The notes beneath the pieces are model-generated. The model saw nothing but the letters and a program-made list of their open reading frames with translations, had not been told where the DNA came from and ran no database searches. Source: an uncultured bacterium (GTDB lineage: Bacteria > Bacteroidota > Bacteroidia > Chitinophagales > Chitinophagaceae). Taken from it: DNA of 64,000 nucleotides. Where the stretch lies: assembly GCA_903826405.1 (NCBI GenBank), contig CAIKEH010000010.1, positions 1 to 64,000 on the forward strand, read 5' to 3'. A program made the position numbers and the translations under genes. Positions 7,492 to 19,000 of the stretch are shown one piece after another (position 1 is the first letter of the stretch; every line of letters begins with the position of its first letter).

Positions 7492-9180
7492 TTATTTGGT
7501 GGCTGAACCAAATCCTGGTCCCTTTACGAAACGACCTGGGCGGGCGTCGGTGGGTTCTCCATTTTTGAATACTTGCTTCCCGTTGACCCACACATCCGAT
7601 ACACCGGTGGAGTATTGATGTGGCTTTTCAAAAGTGGAATGGTCCTGAATTGTAGCGGGGTCGAAAATCACCACATCAGCGAAATAGCCTGCTTTGAGCA
7701 TGCCTCTGTTCTTTAGTCTCAGATGTTCTGCGGGAAGGTTGGCCAATTTACGGATCGCCTCCTGCAGGGTACATACTTTTTCATCACGAACATATTTACC
7801 CAAAAATCTGGCGAAGTTGCCATATGCGCGTGGATGTGCATTGGATTTCAGGAAAACTCCTTCCGTGGTATAAGAGCCTTCATCGCTTCCGAAACTCACC
7901 CAGGGAAGTCCTGCTTGTTTGCGTACATTGTCTTCGTTCATGAGGAAATAGGCAACACCCACTCTTGTACTGTCCTGGATGATGAGGTCCATGGCACAAT
8001 CTTCTGCGCTCTGATTCCGGATCTTGGCTACATCAGCGATCGTTTTCCCAGTGTATTTTTTGAGGGAGTCCTGTTTGAAGCCGAGAAGCAGTACATGTTC
8101 CGGACCACCTGCGCCACTGTAAAGATTTTCCCAATCTTGCGGGTTGCTGTTCATCGCTATTTTCATTTTGGCCCTCCACTTGGGATCCATCAATCTTTCC
8201 CTGAGCTTTCCAAAGCCACCGTCCTGAAGGGTTGGTGGAAATGCAGATGTCAGTCCGGTGGCGCCTGCCACGTACGTATACATGTCCGCATCTATCTGAA
8301 GGCCTTCTTTACGAGCTTTTTCCACTATGTTGATGACTGAATCCAGTTTGTTCCAGTTGCTTTTTCCTGCAGCCTTGAGATGGTGGATCTCAGCAGGCAA
8401 TCCCGCTTCCCGAGCGATCGTGATGAGTTCGTTCACAGCCTGTGTAAACTGGTTAGCTTCACTGCGCATGTGACTGCTGTAAGTGCCTCCGTATTTGGCG
8501 GCTTCTTTGCAGAGTGCTATCAATTCATCTGTGGTCGCGAAATTGTCAGGTGGATAAATGAGTGCGCAGGTTACGCCCAATGCACCTTGCTGCATAGCTT
8601 GTGCCACAAGTTGTTTCATGCTGTCCAATTGCACTGGAGTCGGTGCTTTGTTCTCTTCTCCAATAACGTTCATGCGAATGGTTCCGGCGCCAACGAAAGA
8701 GGCGATGTTGGGTGCGATGCCCTTCTTTTCCAGGAAATTCATGTATTCACCAAGTGAATGCCATTCCACCTTGTATCGAAAATCCCCTTGACCTTGCTCG
8801 GCCTGTAGCCTCATTTTCTCCGTCAATGGAGCGGGACTTGATTCACAGAAAATCTCAAGCGTTACTCCTTGGCGAATATCGCTCTGCCCTCGTCCGTCGA
8901 TGATAAGTGATTCCTCGGAATGTCCCATCATGTTGATGAATCCGGGTGTGACTGCCTTGCCTTTTGCATCGATACGTTCCGTGGCAGAAGCCGAGGAGAG
9001 GTCACCGATGGCGGCAACAGTATCGTTGACTATTCCAAGATCGGCCTTGACGGGAGCTCCGCCGCTTCCGTCATAGATGATACCATTTGTTATGATGGTG
9101 TCATAATGCTTCTTTGTGGAACAGCCAACAAACAATAAGCTGGTTACAAGGAGGAGTGAAAGGGACTGGAAAAGTTTCAT
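7492..9180 (-). CDS. D-aminoacylase-like amidohydrolase, lipoprotein
   Basis: 562 residues. The N-terminus is a lipoprotein signal (LLFVGC, lipidated C20), placing the enzyme in the cell envelope. The rest is an N-acyl-D-amino-acid deacylase-type amidohydrolase: VTPGFINMMGHSEE around residue 87, Cys ligand C112 (IFCESS), SSHMRSE, EIHHLKAAGKSNW, and the catalytic Asp in FGSDEGSYTTEG. In classical D-aminoacylase the first motif is HxH; here the first His is Met and only H87 remains, so the second metal site may be altered. The family hydrolyses N-acyl or dipeptide-like D-amino-acid compounds; the substrate here is not known. It follows the TlpA-like gene by 60 bp. Confidence 0.8.
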   Translation of the reverse strand: MKLFQSLSLLLVTSLLFVGCSTKKHYDTIITNGIIYDGSGGAPVKADLGIVNDTVAAIGDLSSASATERIDAKGKAVTPGFINMMGHSEESLIIDGRGQSDIRQGVTLEIFCESSPAPLTEKMRLQAEQGQGDFRYKVEWHSLGEYMNFLEKKGIAPNIASFVGAGTIRMNVIGEENKAPTPVQLDSMKQLVAQAMQQGALGVTCALIYPPDNFATTDELIALCKEAAKYGGTYSSHMRSEANQFTQAVNELITIAREAGLPAEIHHLKAAGKSNWNKLDSVINIVEKARKEGLQIDADMYTYVAGATGLTSAFPPTLQDGGFGKLRERLMDPKWRAKMKIAMNSNPQDWENLYSGAGGPEHVLLLGFKQDSLKKYTGKTIADVAKIRNQSAEDCAMDLIIQDSTRVGVAYFLMNEDNVRKQAGLPWVSFGSDEGSYTTEGVFLKSNAHPRAYGNFARFLGKYVRDEKVCTLQEAIRKLANLPAEHLRLKNRGMLKAGYFADVVIFDPATIQDHSTFEKPHQYSTGVSDVWVNGKQVFKNGEPTDARPGRFVKGPGFGSATK

Positions 9181-9240
9181 GTTCCATGGTTTTTGGTTTC
9201 GGAATATACTTCTTATCCGGCAAAAAGGGTTTCCGATTGA

Positions 9241-9885
9241 TCATTTAAGCTGTAAATGAGACTTCACCCAACTGCTAAAAAAGGCATGTCCCCTTGCTCC
9301 CACTGCCATGTCCAGAATCCTTCCTTCAGGGTCGATGAGGATGCTGACGGGCCGGGTATCCAGACTGTCCAACATGTTGTTCGATCTGATGATGGAACCT
9401 GTCGTGAAAGAGTATGGGTGTTGCAGGATGAAATCTCTGACAGTGGAAGGAGGTTCATCGGATAATGCTATGACCGACAGGCCTCTTTGTCCGAATTCCT
9501 TTTGGATATCATCAAGTCCGGGCATTTCCAATCTGCATGGACCACACCAACTGGCCCAAATGTTGAGTATGATCAATTTGCCGGAATAGTCTGATAATTT
9601 TTGTGATCGCCCAACCGGATCCGATTTGAATTCTGTTTCCGGAAATCGATCATGTACATGTGAAAGAACCGCATCCAGTGGTTTCTTGAAACGGGAATCA
9701 AGTAGAAAAAGTAATCCAATGGCCATGGCTAGGGTAAGTACATCATTACTCAGCGATCTCCATTCCTGTCCAGTCCCGGGGATCCATTTACCGGCTCGGT
9801 ATCTCCTGCGCAGCATTGATAATGCCTCATACAGTATGAAGATCCATAGCGAGATTGTCAGGACGGAGTATATAGTTTGGGTCAT
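9241..9885 (-). CDS. TlpA/ResA-like thioredoxin-fold protein with two membrane segments
   Basis: 214 residues. Two N-terminal hydrophobic segments (about residues 4-22 and 47-63) precede a periplasmic thioredoxin domain with WASWCGPC, redox cysteines C114 and C117. TlpA-type proteins reduce disulfides in the envelope, for example for cytochrome c maturation. The gene starts 6 bp after the PLP enzyme and precedes the D-aminoacylase-like lipoprotein, so it is co-transcribed with both. Its specific partner is not clear from context. Confidence 0.85.
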   Translation of the reverse strand: MTQTIYSVLTISLWIFILYEALSMLRRRYRAGKWIPGTGQEWRSLSNDVLTLAMAIGLLFLLDSRFKKPLDAVLSHVHDRFPETEFKSDPVGRSQKLSDYSGKLIILNIWASWCGPCRLEMPGLDDIQKEFGQRGLSVIALSDEPPSTVRDFILQHPYSFTTGSIIRSNNMLDSLDTRPVSILIDPEGRILDMAVGARGHAFFSSWVKSHLQLK

Positions 9886-9891
9886 GAGTCC

Positions 9892-11118
9892 TCATTTCAG
9901 GGCTTGACCAAGGTCGGTGAGGATATCCTCAATATTCTCCATGCCTACGCTCATCCTGATCAGACCGTCGGTTATGCCATACCGCAAGCGATCTTCTCGG
10001 GGCACTCCATAATGAGTCATGGATGCCGGATGGCAGAGCAGGGTGTCACAAGTGCCGAGGGAAACGGTACGTGTGCATAGCTTCAAATTGTTCATCAGGC
10101 TGATGCCCGCGTCAAGACCTCCTTTGAGTTCAAAGCTGAGCATGGCGCCGGGATGTCGCATCTGTTTCCTGGCGGTTGCATTGTCCGGGTGTGAGGAGAG
10201 GCCATTGTAATTCACTTTGGCAACGGCATCCCTCTTTTCCAGAAAATGGGCAACGTCCATGGCATTGCTGCAGTGGCGTTCCATTCGGATTTCCAGCGTT
10301 TTCATGCCGTTGATGAGGAGGAAAGCATCGAATGGATTGGCATTCCCCCCCAGCAGTCTGTGGACTTTGGTGGCACGAGCGTTCATGAATTCGATATCGC
10401 GACCCAATAGTACACCACCGATGGAGGTGCCATGGCCATTCAGGAATTTTGTTGTCGAATGCACAATGAAATCCACGCCGTACTTGAATGGTTGTTGCAG
10501 GTATGGCGTAGCAAAGGTGTTATCACAGGCCACGGTTTTTCCATGCTTTTTGCCTAATGCAGTCAAAGCTTCTATGTCCACGCATTGGATGGTGGGATTA
10601 GCAGGTGTTTCCAGATAGATAAGTCGTATGGATGGATCTGCTTTTAGCACATCTTCTGCTTTAGAGAGATCCCGAAGATCTGTGATGACGGCTGCCATTC
10701 CTAGATCGGGTAGTATACGGTCCATCATTTCCTGTGTGCCGCCGTATAATGAGAAATGCGATAGAACCTTGTCCCCGGTTCTTAAAGTTGACAACAGGAG
10801 GCTGGTGATCGCTGCCATTCCGGAAGCATGTAGGATGCCTTTTGCTTCCATTTTAGCTCCTCCGGGATGTTTTATACCGAAGCATTCCATGGCTGCGATC
10901 TTTTCCTCGGCTTCGGCCATCGTCGGATTGCCCCATCGGGAGTAGATGAAGCCAGGCTCCTTTCCGGAGAACCGCCGCATGCCTTGTTCAGCATCATCAA
11001 ATACGAACGTAGAGGCCGCATAGATGGGGGTGAGATGGGAATAGCGGGGATCCTGCTCATGCCCACCATGTATCGCTAATGAACTGAACCCACTCATAGG
11101 AAAATCCTTGTCTGCCAT
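9892..11118 (-). CDS. PLP-dependent trans-sulfuration enzyme (cystathionine gamma-synthase / methionine gamma-lyase family)
   Basis: 408 residues of the Cys/Met-metabolism PLP family. The PLP lysine is K224 in VHSTTKFLNGHG; other motifs are YSRWGNPT (residues 60-66), HASGMAAIT (cofactor phosphate loop), ETPANPT and VACDNTFATPYLQQP. Members act as cystathionine gamma-synthase, O-acyl-homoserine sulfhydrylase, cystathionine lyase or methionine gamma-lyase, and sequence alone does not separate these safely. It is first in a minus-strand operon with the TlpA-like and D-aminoacylase-like genes. Confidence 0.88.
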   Translation of the reverse strand: MADKDFPMSGFSSLAIHGGHEQDPRYSHLTPIYAASTFVFDDAEQGMRRFSGKEPGFIYSRWGNPTMAEAEEKIAAMECFGIKHPGGAKMEAKGILHASGMAAITSLLLSTLRTGDKVLSHFSLYGGTQEMMDRILPDLGMAAVITDLRDLSKAEDVLKADPSIRLIYLETPANPTIQCVDIEALTALGKKHGKTVACDNTFATPYLQQPFKYGVDFIVHSTTKFLNGHGTSIGGVLLGRDIEFMNARATKVHRLLGGNANPFDAFLLINGMKTLEIRMERHCSNAMDVAHFLEKRDAVAKVNYNGLSSHPDNATARKQMRHPGAMLSFELKGGLDAGISLMNNLKLCTRTVSLGTCDTLLCHPASMTHYGVPREDRLRYGITDGLIRMSVGMENIEDILTDLGQALK

Positions 11119-11233
11119 ATTTGAAAAATGAAAGATTGATTGGAATAGGTGAAAATACCTAAAATTCAGTGAACAGAAACTGCGTTCATAGTCGCAGGGA
11201 TGGACACTTCTATGCTGATCCGTATTTGGGGTA

Positions 11234-11332
11234 GTTCAATCCGGAATGCGCAATTCTCAAATTCATTCTGTGTGTAAAGAAGGCGATCCCCGGCAAGAAC
11301 ATTGTTAGGCTGTTGGCTGTTCAATCCGGAAT
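11234..11332. repeat. two copies of a 14-bp direct repeat
   Basis: GTTCAATCCGGAAT occurs at 11234-11247 and again at 11319-11332, 85 bp apart, in the gap between fabH and the PLP gene. Nothing else in the gap is recognisable. Confidence 0.5.
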
Positions 11333-11339
11333 TCCAAAT

Positions 11340-12332
11340 TCAGTGCCCCCACTTGACAAGGGTCGCACCCCAAGTGAATCCACCTCCAAAGGCAGAGAGA
11401 ACTATATTATCGCCTTTTTTGAGTTGGTCCTGATAGTCCCATAGGCAGAGTGGAATCGTTGCTGCGGTCGTATTGCCGTACTTGGCTATGTTCATCATGA
11501 CTTTACCTTCAGGAAGACCCATCCGGTTTGCGGTTGCATCGATGATCCTTTTGTTTGCCTGGTGTGGTACCAGCCACGCGATATCCGCCGCTTTCAAGCC
11601 GTTTCTTTCCATCAGTTCGTAGGAGACATCTGCCATACCGACTACTGCAAACTTGAACACGGCCTGACCCTCCTGCATGGCATAATGTTCCCGGTTGGTT
11701 ACAGTCTCTATGGTAGAGGGATGTAATGATCCACCAGCTTTCATATTGAGGTATTTCCCCCCATTGCCATCGGTCTTCAAAATGCTGTCCAGAACGCCGA
11801 ATCCTTCCTTATTCGGCTCCAATAGAACAGCCCCGGCACCATCGCCAAAAAGAATACAGGTGGTGCGGTCGCTATAGTCGATGATGGAACTCATTTTATC
11901 GGCACCAACCACGACAACACGACTATAACGGCCGCTTTCTATCAATGATGCGCCTGTGGTGAGGGCGAAAAGAAAACCAGAACACGCGGCTGCCAGGTCG
12001 AATCCCCATGCATTCTTTGCTCCCAATTTCTGACAGGCGACGTTGGCGGTGGATGGGAAAAACATATCCGGTGTGACCGTGGCCACGATCAGGCACTCGA
12101 TATCCTCCGGGGTGATGCCTCGTTGCTTACAGAGTTGCTGAACTGCCGGGACCACTAAATCGGAGGTGGCCTTTCCTTCGCCTTTCAAAATGCGTCTTTC
12201 TGAAATTCCCGTACGGCTTTTAATCCATTCGTCGTTGGTCTCCACGATCTTTTCCAGATCCGCATTGGTGAGTTTGTCCTCGGGGACGTATCCTCCTATG
12301 GCAGTGATGGCCGCAGTGATCTTGGTTGGCAT
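11340..12332 (-). CDS. fabH: beta-ketoacyl-ACP synthase III
   Basis: 330 residues, thiolase fold. It condenses acyl-CoA with malonyl-ACP to start fatty-acid synthesis. The catalytic triad is complete: C117 in LAAACSGFLF, H257 in WLVPHQANKRI, and N287 in KYGNTTAATIP; GGGFTWGA closes the protein. FabH often sets the branched or straight character of membrane lipids. It is divergent from ruvA with about 115 bp between the starts. Length and start agree with the family. Confidence 0.95.
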   Translation of the reverse strand: MPTKITAAITAIGGYVPEDKLTNADLEKIVETNDEWIKSRTGISERRILKGEGKATSDLVVPAVQQLCKQRGITPEDIECLIVATVTPDMFFPSTANVACQKLGAKNAWGFDLAAACSGFLFALTTGASLIESGRYSRVVVVGADKMSSIIDYSDRTTCILFGDGAGAVLLEPNKEGFGVLDSILKTDGNGGKYLNMKAGGSLHPSTIETVTNREHYAMQEGQAVFKFAVVGMADVSYELMERNGLKAADIAWLVPHQANKRIIDATANRMGLPEGKVMMNIAKYGNTTAATIPLCLWDYQDQLKKGDNIVLSAFGGGFTWGATLVKWGH

Positions 12333-12401
12333 GCTTTGTGCGATGATTTGGGTCGCTAAATTACAATTTGGGGGGCAAACTGCCGATTAAGAACTATTTG
12401 A

Positions 12402-12431
12402 TTGGCAATTAGGCAAATACATTTATTTTTA
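12402..12431 (+). promoter_or_regulatory. likely promoter for ruvA (and sprA)
   Basis: TTG at 12402-12404, a 19-bp spacer, and TATTTTTA at 12424-12431 (TAnnTTTG with one mismatch), 17 bp before ATG 12449. Confidence 0.45.
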
Positions 12432-12448
12432 CAATCCCTTTACTGACC

Positions 12449-13036
12449 ATGATCGCCTACCTGAATGGCCATATTACTTTCAAATCACCGTCTCTGCTTC
12501 ACATGGAAGTAGGGGGAGTAGGATATGAGGTTCAGATCAGCTTGAACACTTTTGGTCAGATCCAGCAAATGGAGAAATGCAAGTTGTTCATTTACCAGCA
12601 TTTCCGCGAGGATGGACAGACTCTATACGGATTTCACGATTTGGAGGAAAAAAACATGTTCGTACACCTGATCGGGATCAATGGTGTGGGTGCAGCAACA
12701 GCCCGAATGATGTTGTCTTCTCTTCGACCCGGGGAGATCGCTCAGGCTGTTTTGAAAGGGGACAATCGGACTCTGGAAAATGTCAAAGGGATAGGCAGGA
12801 AATCTGCGGAAAGGATCATTCTGGAGTTGAGGGACAAACTGGGCAAGGGTGATCATGCCACTTCTAATTCTTCATCGTTCAAATACAATACATTAGAGCA
12901 GGATGCGTTAAATGCCTTGATAGCGCTCGGGATCGCCCGTCCGGCTGCCGAACAGGCCGTCAGAAAGGCATTCCAATCCGACCCTGAACAAATGAATCTG
13001 GAAACGATCATCAAAAAAGCCCTGCAGTCAATTTGA
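12449..13036 (+). CDS. ruvA: Holliday junction branch-migration protein RuvA
   Basis: 195 residues. RuvA tetramers bind Holliday junctions and load the RuvB motor. The N-terminal OB domain (residues 1-62) starts MIAYLNGHITFKSPSLLHME; two helix-hairpin-helix motifs follow, INGVGAATARMMLSSL and VKGIGRKSAERIILELRDKL; after a flexible Ser/Asn-rich linker the C-terminal RuvB-contacting domain ends the protein. sprA begins 33 bp downstream; ruvA-sprA adjacency is common in gliding Bacteroidota, to my knowledge. Confidence 0.95.
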   Translation: MIAYLNGHITFKSPSLLHMEVGGVGYEVQISLNTFGQIQQMEKCKLFIYQHFREDGQTLYGFHDLEEKNMFVHLIGINGVGAATARMMLSSLRPGEIAQAVLKGDNRTLENVKGIGRKSAERIILELRDKLGKGDHATSNSSSFKYNTLEQDALNALIALGIARPAAEQAVRKAFQSDPEQMNLETIIKKALQSI

Positions 13037-13069
13037 GTTGATTTCTACCCAAAAACAAGAAGGGAAATT

Positions 13070-16000
13070 TTGTCAAGACGCATCGTCTATAACATCCTAT
13101 TGTCCATCCTGTTCGCTTCAGGTCTGGCCGTTCATTCGCGTGCCTCACCTTATATGCGATTCGGCACCATGCGCCCTTTTCTGGATACCGTTCCCGGAAA
13201 TGATTCCCTGAGATTCCCCATTAGCGACCGTCGTGGAGATAAGCTGACAGAGCCTCGCCGGAGTCCTTTCGACCTGAAGGATCCTTCCAATATCAAGGAC
13301 TCCCTCGTATATGATCCCAAAACCAAGGAATATTATGTGATTGAAAAGATAGGTGGGCATTATTATCGCAAGCCTGCCTCACTGAGCGTGGATGAGTATA
13401 TGCGTGTGCAGTCGAGGAAGGCTGAGGTGGATTATTTCCACGACCGAGCCAATACCACCAGTTTGCTCAACCGTCGCTTCCAAAAACCAACCTTGAAAGT
13501 ACATGACGATCTGTTCAATCGACTATTCGGAAGTGGTAAAATCGATATCAGACCCCAGGGTGAGGTGAATCTCACTGCTGGGTATCAGGGACAGAACATC
13601 AAGAACCCAACCTTGCCAGAACGCGCGCGCAAGAATGGTGGACTGGATTTTGACATGGCCGCTAACCTCAACGTGATCGGAAGCATCGGGGATAAGATGC
13701 GTATGCCGATCAGTTACAATACACAAAATACGTTTGATTTCGAGAATCAGTTAAAGCTTGATTATACGGGAAAGGCTGACGAGATCATTAAAAAAATAGA
13801 GATCGGAAATACCTCTTTTGCTTCAAAAGGCACGCTGATCCCCGGGGCGCAGCAGCTTTTCGGTATCAAAAGTCAATTGCAGTTCGGAAAGTTCTGGGTA
13901 TCTACCATATTCGCCATTCAGAGGTCCCAGCGCCAGTCAGTTGCACTACAAGGTGGAAGCAACACTTCTCAGTTCTCGTTGAAGGCAGGTGAATATGAGG
14001 AGAACAGACACTTCCTGGTAGGACAGTATTTCCGTAACAACTTCAATAATGCAATGAAGAAGTTGCCCGTGATCAGTTCACAGGTGCAGATACTAAGGAT
14101 GGAAGTGTGGGTGACTAATCGAACCGGTACCACCACCCAGACTCGTGATGTCGTTGGACTGATGGACCTTGGCGAACAGAAACCCTATCAGAAACCCCCA
14201 GTCATAAATCCTACACCTGGAACAGACCTCCCATCCAACGGCAGCAATGATCTTTATCGTAAACTCACAGGCGACCCTGCCAGCCGAAACCCGGCATTGA
14301 TCAGCAATAAACTGGCGGGTTTGGGACTCCTCCCCGTTCAGGATTATGAGAAGACCTTCGCCCGTAAGTTGGATACGACGCAATATACTTTCAACAGGCA
14401 GTTGGGTACGATATCGCTTAACGTCACTTTGCAAAGTGATGAAGTACTTGGGGTTGCTTATCAATACACCTATAATGGCAAAGTATTTCAGGTGGGAGAA
14501 TTTTCGCAGGATGTGCCTGTTGATTCTTTGTCAGGCGTGCAAAAGGTGTTGTTCCTGAAACTGCTCAAGGCAACTTCCCAACGCCCGGCACTTCCGATCT
14601 GGGACCTGATGATGAAGAACGTCTATTCCATCGGATTCGGCCAGTTGGATCGGACGGATTTCCAACTCAATGTCCTATACCAGGAGCCGGGGGGTGGTGA
14701 AAAAAGATATATCACGGAAGGTGATCAGGCTGGCACACCTCTTTTAACCCTGCTTCGCCTTGATCGACTGAATAACCAGAACGATCCTCAACCGGATGGT
14801 GTTTTCGATTATGTGGAAGGGTATACCGTGAACTCGAACCAGAGCCGCATCATTTTCCCGGTTTTGGAGCCTTTCGGTCATGATCTGGACTACATATTCA
14901 CGAGCGATCCTTCCTTGAGGAGTAAATACCTTTTTTATCCGCTTTATGACACCATCAAAGCGATCGCACAGACATATGCCAACTTGGACAGATTCCTGAT
15001 CAAAGGCCAGGCGAAGACTGGTAGCGTCACCGGAGACATCCCGCTCAATGCATACAACATACCGCAGGGGTCGGTTAAGGTGATGGCGGGTGGACAAGTC
15101 CTTCAGGAGAATATAGACTATACCATTGATTATATAGGAGGTACCATCCGGGTGATCAATGAAGCCATACGTCGTTCTGGTCTGCCGATCACCGTAAACT
15201 TCGAGAACAATGCCACATTCGGTGTGCAGCAGCGCACCTATATGGGATTGAGATGGGACTATATGGTAAGCAGAAAATTCTCTTTTGGAGGTACCATGGT
15301 GCGCCTCAGCGAGCGTCCTTTTTTCACCAAGATGGAATACGGTACGGATCCGATCCGAAATACGATGATGGGTGTGGATGCGAACTACCAGAATGAACTT
15401 CCCCGGTTGAATAAGTGGTTGGGCAAACTTCCCAATTATAAGCCTTCGGGAAATTCCACCATCACTGCTTTCGCCGAAGCTGCAAAGATGATACCGGGTC
15501 ACGCACCACAGATCGGCAAGGGGCAGAATGGACTCATCTACCTTGATGATTTTGAAGGGACGAAGGCCAGTATTGATCTGCGTTTCCCGCTGATCAGTTG
15601 GGCTTTGGCATCCACGCCTCACGGCGCAACGGACAAACTGGGCAAGATCCTTTTTCCCGAATCGGATCTTTTTGATGATCTGGACTATGGGAAGAACAGG
15701 GCGAAATTGGCCTGGTACAACATTGAGCCGATACTGCAGGAGAAAAGGAGTCCGAACAACCCACTCTCCGGAAATCTCCAGGAATTATCCGACCCAAGGG
15801 TAAGGGCAGTCTCACAACTTGAAATATTCCCGAGGCGTACACCGGATTTTGGACAAAATCAGCTGGTCACTTTCGACCTTGCTTATTATCCTACGGAGAA
15901 AGGACCTTACAATTATTCTACCGCTGGAACTGACGCAAATGGAAAATTACTGAACCCGAGGACAAGATGGGGGGGTATGATGCGCAGCATAGACCAGACC

Positions 16001-19000
16001 GATTTCGAATCTTCCAATATTGAATTCATTGAATTCTGGGTGCTGGATCCATTCATAAAAGGAACAAATCCGAAAGGAGGTTCACTGTTTTTCAACTTGG
16101 GGAACATCTCCGAGGATGTTCTAAAGGATTCACGCCGTTTCTATGAAAATGGACTTCCTACTCCTACCATTCCTTCACAGATACAAAGTTCAAAATGGGG
16201 CAGACAGCCCGTGAATCCGATCCAGGTGACCCAGGCTTTCAGTAATGAACCCAATGACAGACCTTACCAGGATGTCGGATTCGATGGTCTGCAGGATTCC
16301 GCCGAACAAGTTGTACGGAAACCCTATCTGAATGATCTGGCTACCCAATTCGGAACCGGATCAAAGGCATATCAGGATGCCGCCGCCGATCCTTCCGGGG
16401 ACAATTTCAAATATTACCGTGATCAGTCCTTCGACAAGTCATCCACAGGTATTCTCGGCAGGTACAAACAGTTCAATAACCCTCAGGGCAACTCTCCGAT
16501 TGCCACTGCAGGATCCACTTTCGCATCTTCCAGCACCATGTATCCTGATGGTGAGGACCTGAACCGAGACAATACACTCAACGAATCGGAAGAATATTTT
16601 CAATACCGCGTGGATTTCCGTCCTCCCGGAGATCCGGGCATGCAGGTCGGACAGAATTTCATAGTGGACAAGAAGGCGGTAAACGTCACGAATGCAGATG
16701 GATCAAAACAGGACCAGATCTGGTATCAATTCCGTATCCCCATTTCTCAATACAATGGTAAAGTGGGAGAGATACCAGACTTCAAATCGATCCGTTTCTT
16801 TCGCATGTTCATGACCGATTTTGAGGATTCCACGGTCCTGCGTTTCGCTAAATTGGAATTGGTCCGGAACAACTGGAGGCGCTTCGCATTTGATGTGGAC
16901 ACTGCTGGGCAATACAAGCCCGTGGACCTGAACGGCCCCACGACATTCAATGTGTCCGCTGTGAACATCGAGGAAAATGACAAACGCGACCCTATACCTT
17001 ACCGCACCCCCCCCGGAATCGAAAGGGTTCAATCACTGAGCAATGGGGGTATCAATATCCTTCAGAATGAACAGGCATTGAGTCTGAATTTTTCCGGACT
17101 GAAGGACGGGGATTCAAGGGCTGTATTCAAAAACATCAATTACGACCTCCGACAATATAAGAACATGCTCATGTTCCTGCATGCGGAAAGCATTCGTGGC
17201 CAACAATCACTTCAGGATGGCGACCTCTATGCCGTGATCCGGGTCGGCAATGATTATATCAACAATTTTTACGAGATCAGGTATCCTCTCAAAGTCACGC
17301 CATTCGGAACAAGCGATCCGGCCGTCATCTGGCCTGTTGAGAACAACCTGGATTACGACCTTACACAACTGGTGAACTTGAAGATCAGACGTAACCTCAG
17401 CTCGTCGGATCCTACAAAGATCTATAGGGAGTCTACAGGTGAACGCTCCATTGCGATCATCGGCAACCCTAACCTCGGGGAGGTGAAAGGTATTCTTGTG
17501 GCAATTGAGAATCATAGAGGTGGTGCCGGAGGGGGGGCTCCCCTGAGTGGCGAGGTTTGGGTCAATGAACTCCGACTTTCAGGGATCAATGAAAGCGGCG
17601 GTTGGGCCGCTGTAGGCCAGATGAACATGCAACTGGCCGATCTCGGAACACTCTCGGTTTCGGGTAACCGACATACTTTCGGATTTGGTCAGCTGGAGCA
17701 GCGTGTGAATGAAAGGTACAGGGACGATTTCAATCAAGTTGATCTTGCTGCTAATCTCCAATTGGGGAAATTGCTACCCCGGAAGGCCATGATCGAGATA
17801 CCGTTCTTCGCCAGCTACTCGCGCATAGTGAGCTCCCCGCAGTACGACCCATATGATAAGGATGTCATCCTCAGGAATAAATTAAAGGCATATTCGGGCA
17901 GTGCCAAGGATTCCATACGCAATGAGGCGGTGGATTTCACCAGCATCAAGACGATCAACCTGACCAATGTCCGAAAAGCACCAAGTTTGACCAAACGTCC
18001 CAAGCTCTGGAGCATCTCCAATTTCGACTTCAGCTATGCATACACGGCCACACAACACCACAACCCATTGATCGAATCAAACGAGGTCGTCAAACAGCAG
18101 GGAGGGGTCGGATATACCTTCAATAGTCAGTCGAAATTCAAGGAGCCATTCAAGAAAGTGGTCAAAGCCCGCACCCGTTGGGTCGATTTCATTCGAGGAT
18201 TCAATTTCAATCCTATGCCCAATCTGATCGGTATACGATGGGATGTACGTCGACAGTTCGGCGCCATTCGGCCAAGGAATATCGGCGGCGGGCCGTATAA
18301 GATCCCGGAAACCTATGACAAATTTTTTGTTTTCGATCGTTTGTATAACATGCGATGGGACCTGTCGAAGTCACTCAACTTGGATTTCAAAGCCCTCAAC
18401 AATGCACGGATCGATGAGCCATTTGGGAGGCTAGATACGAAAGACAAAAAAGATTCTGTTTGGAGCAACTTCCTGAAGGGTGGGCGAAATACCATGTACA
18501 ACCAGAGTTTGGACATGACGTACAACTTGCCGATGTCCATGATCCCGCTGTTGGATTGGACCACTGCCAACATTTCCTACAGGACCACCTACGGTTGGAT
18601 AGGTGCATCCCGTCTTGCCGTGGAGTTGGGCAATACTATTCAGAACAGCAACCAGAAGGCGGGAACATTTGAACTTAATTTTGCACAGCTATATTCCAAA
18701 TCCAAATTCCTCCGCAGACTCACTGAACAGTCCATGATGCCGCAAGCTGATATGGGAAAGCCACAGCAGGGGGTCAAAAAGGACACAGCCCGTGGAAAGC
18801 CACGAAAGCCTGGCGATGATGCAGAGATCGCACCGTTAGGTGGATTTACAAAGATCGCATTAGGTGTTCTCACTGCTGTAAAACGGGTTGGTGCGACATA
18901 TGGCGAAGGCGCATCCACTTTCCTGCCGGGTTACATGGATAGTACCAAATTTGTAGGTCAAAACTGGAACAGCATGGCGCCTGGCCTTGATTTCGTTTTC

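Noticed and set aside
8380-8757. 125-residue ORF antisense to the D-aminoacylase-like gene
   Set aside because: Shadow of the coding strand; no independent support.
14744-15622. 292-residue open frame antisense to sprA
   Set aside because: It lies wholly inside sprA, has no recognisable motifs, and reflects codon bias of the sense strand.
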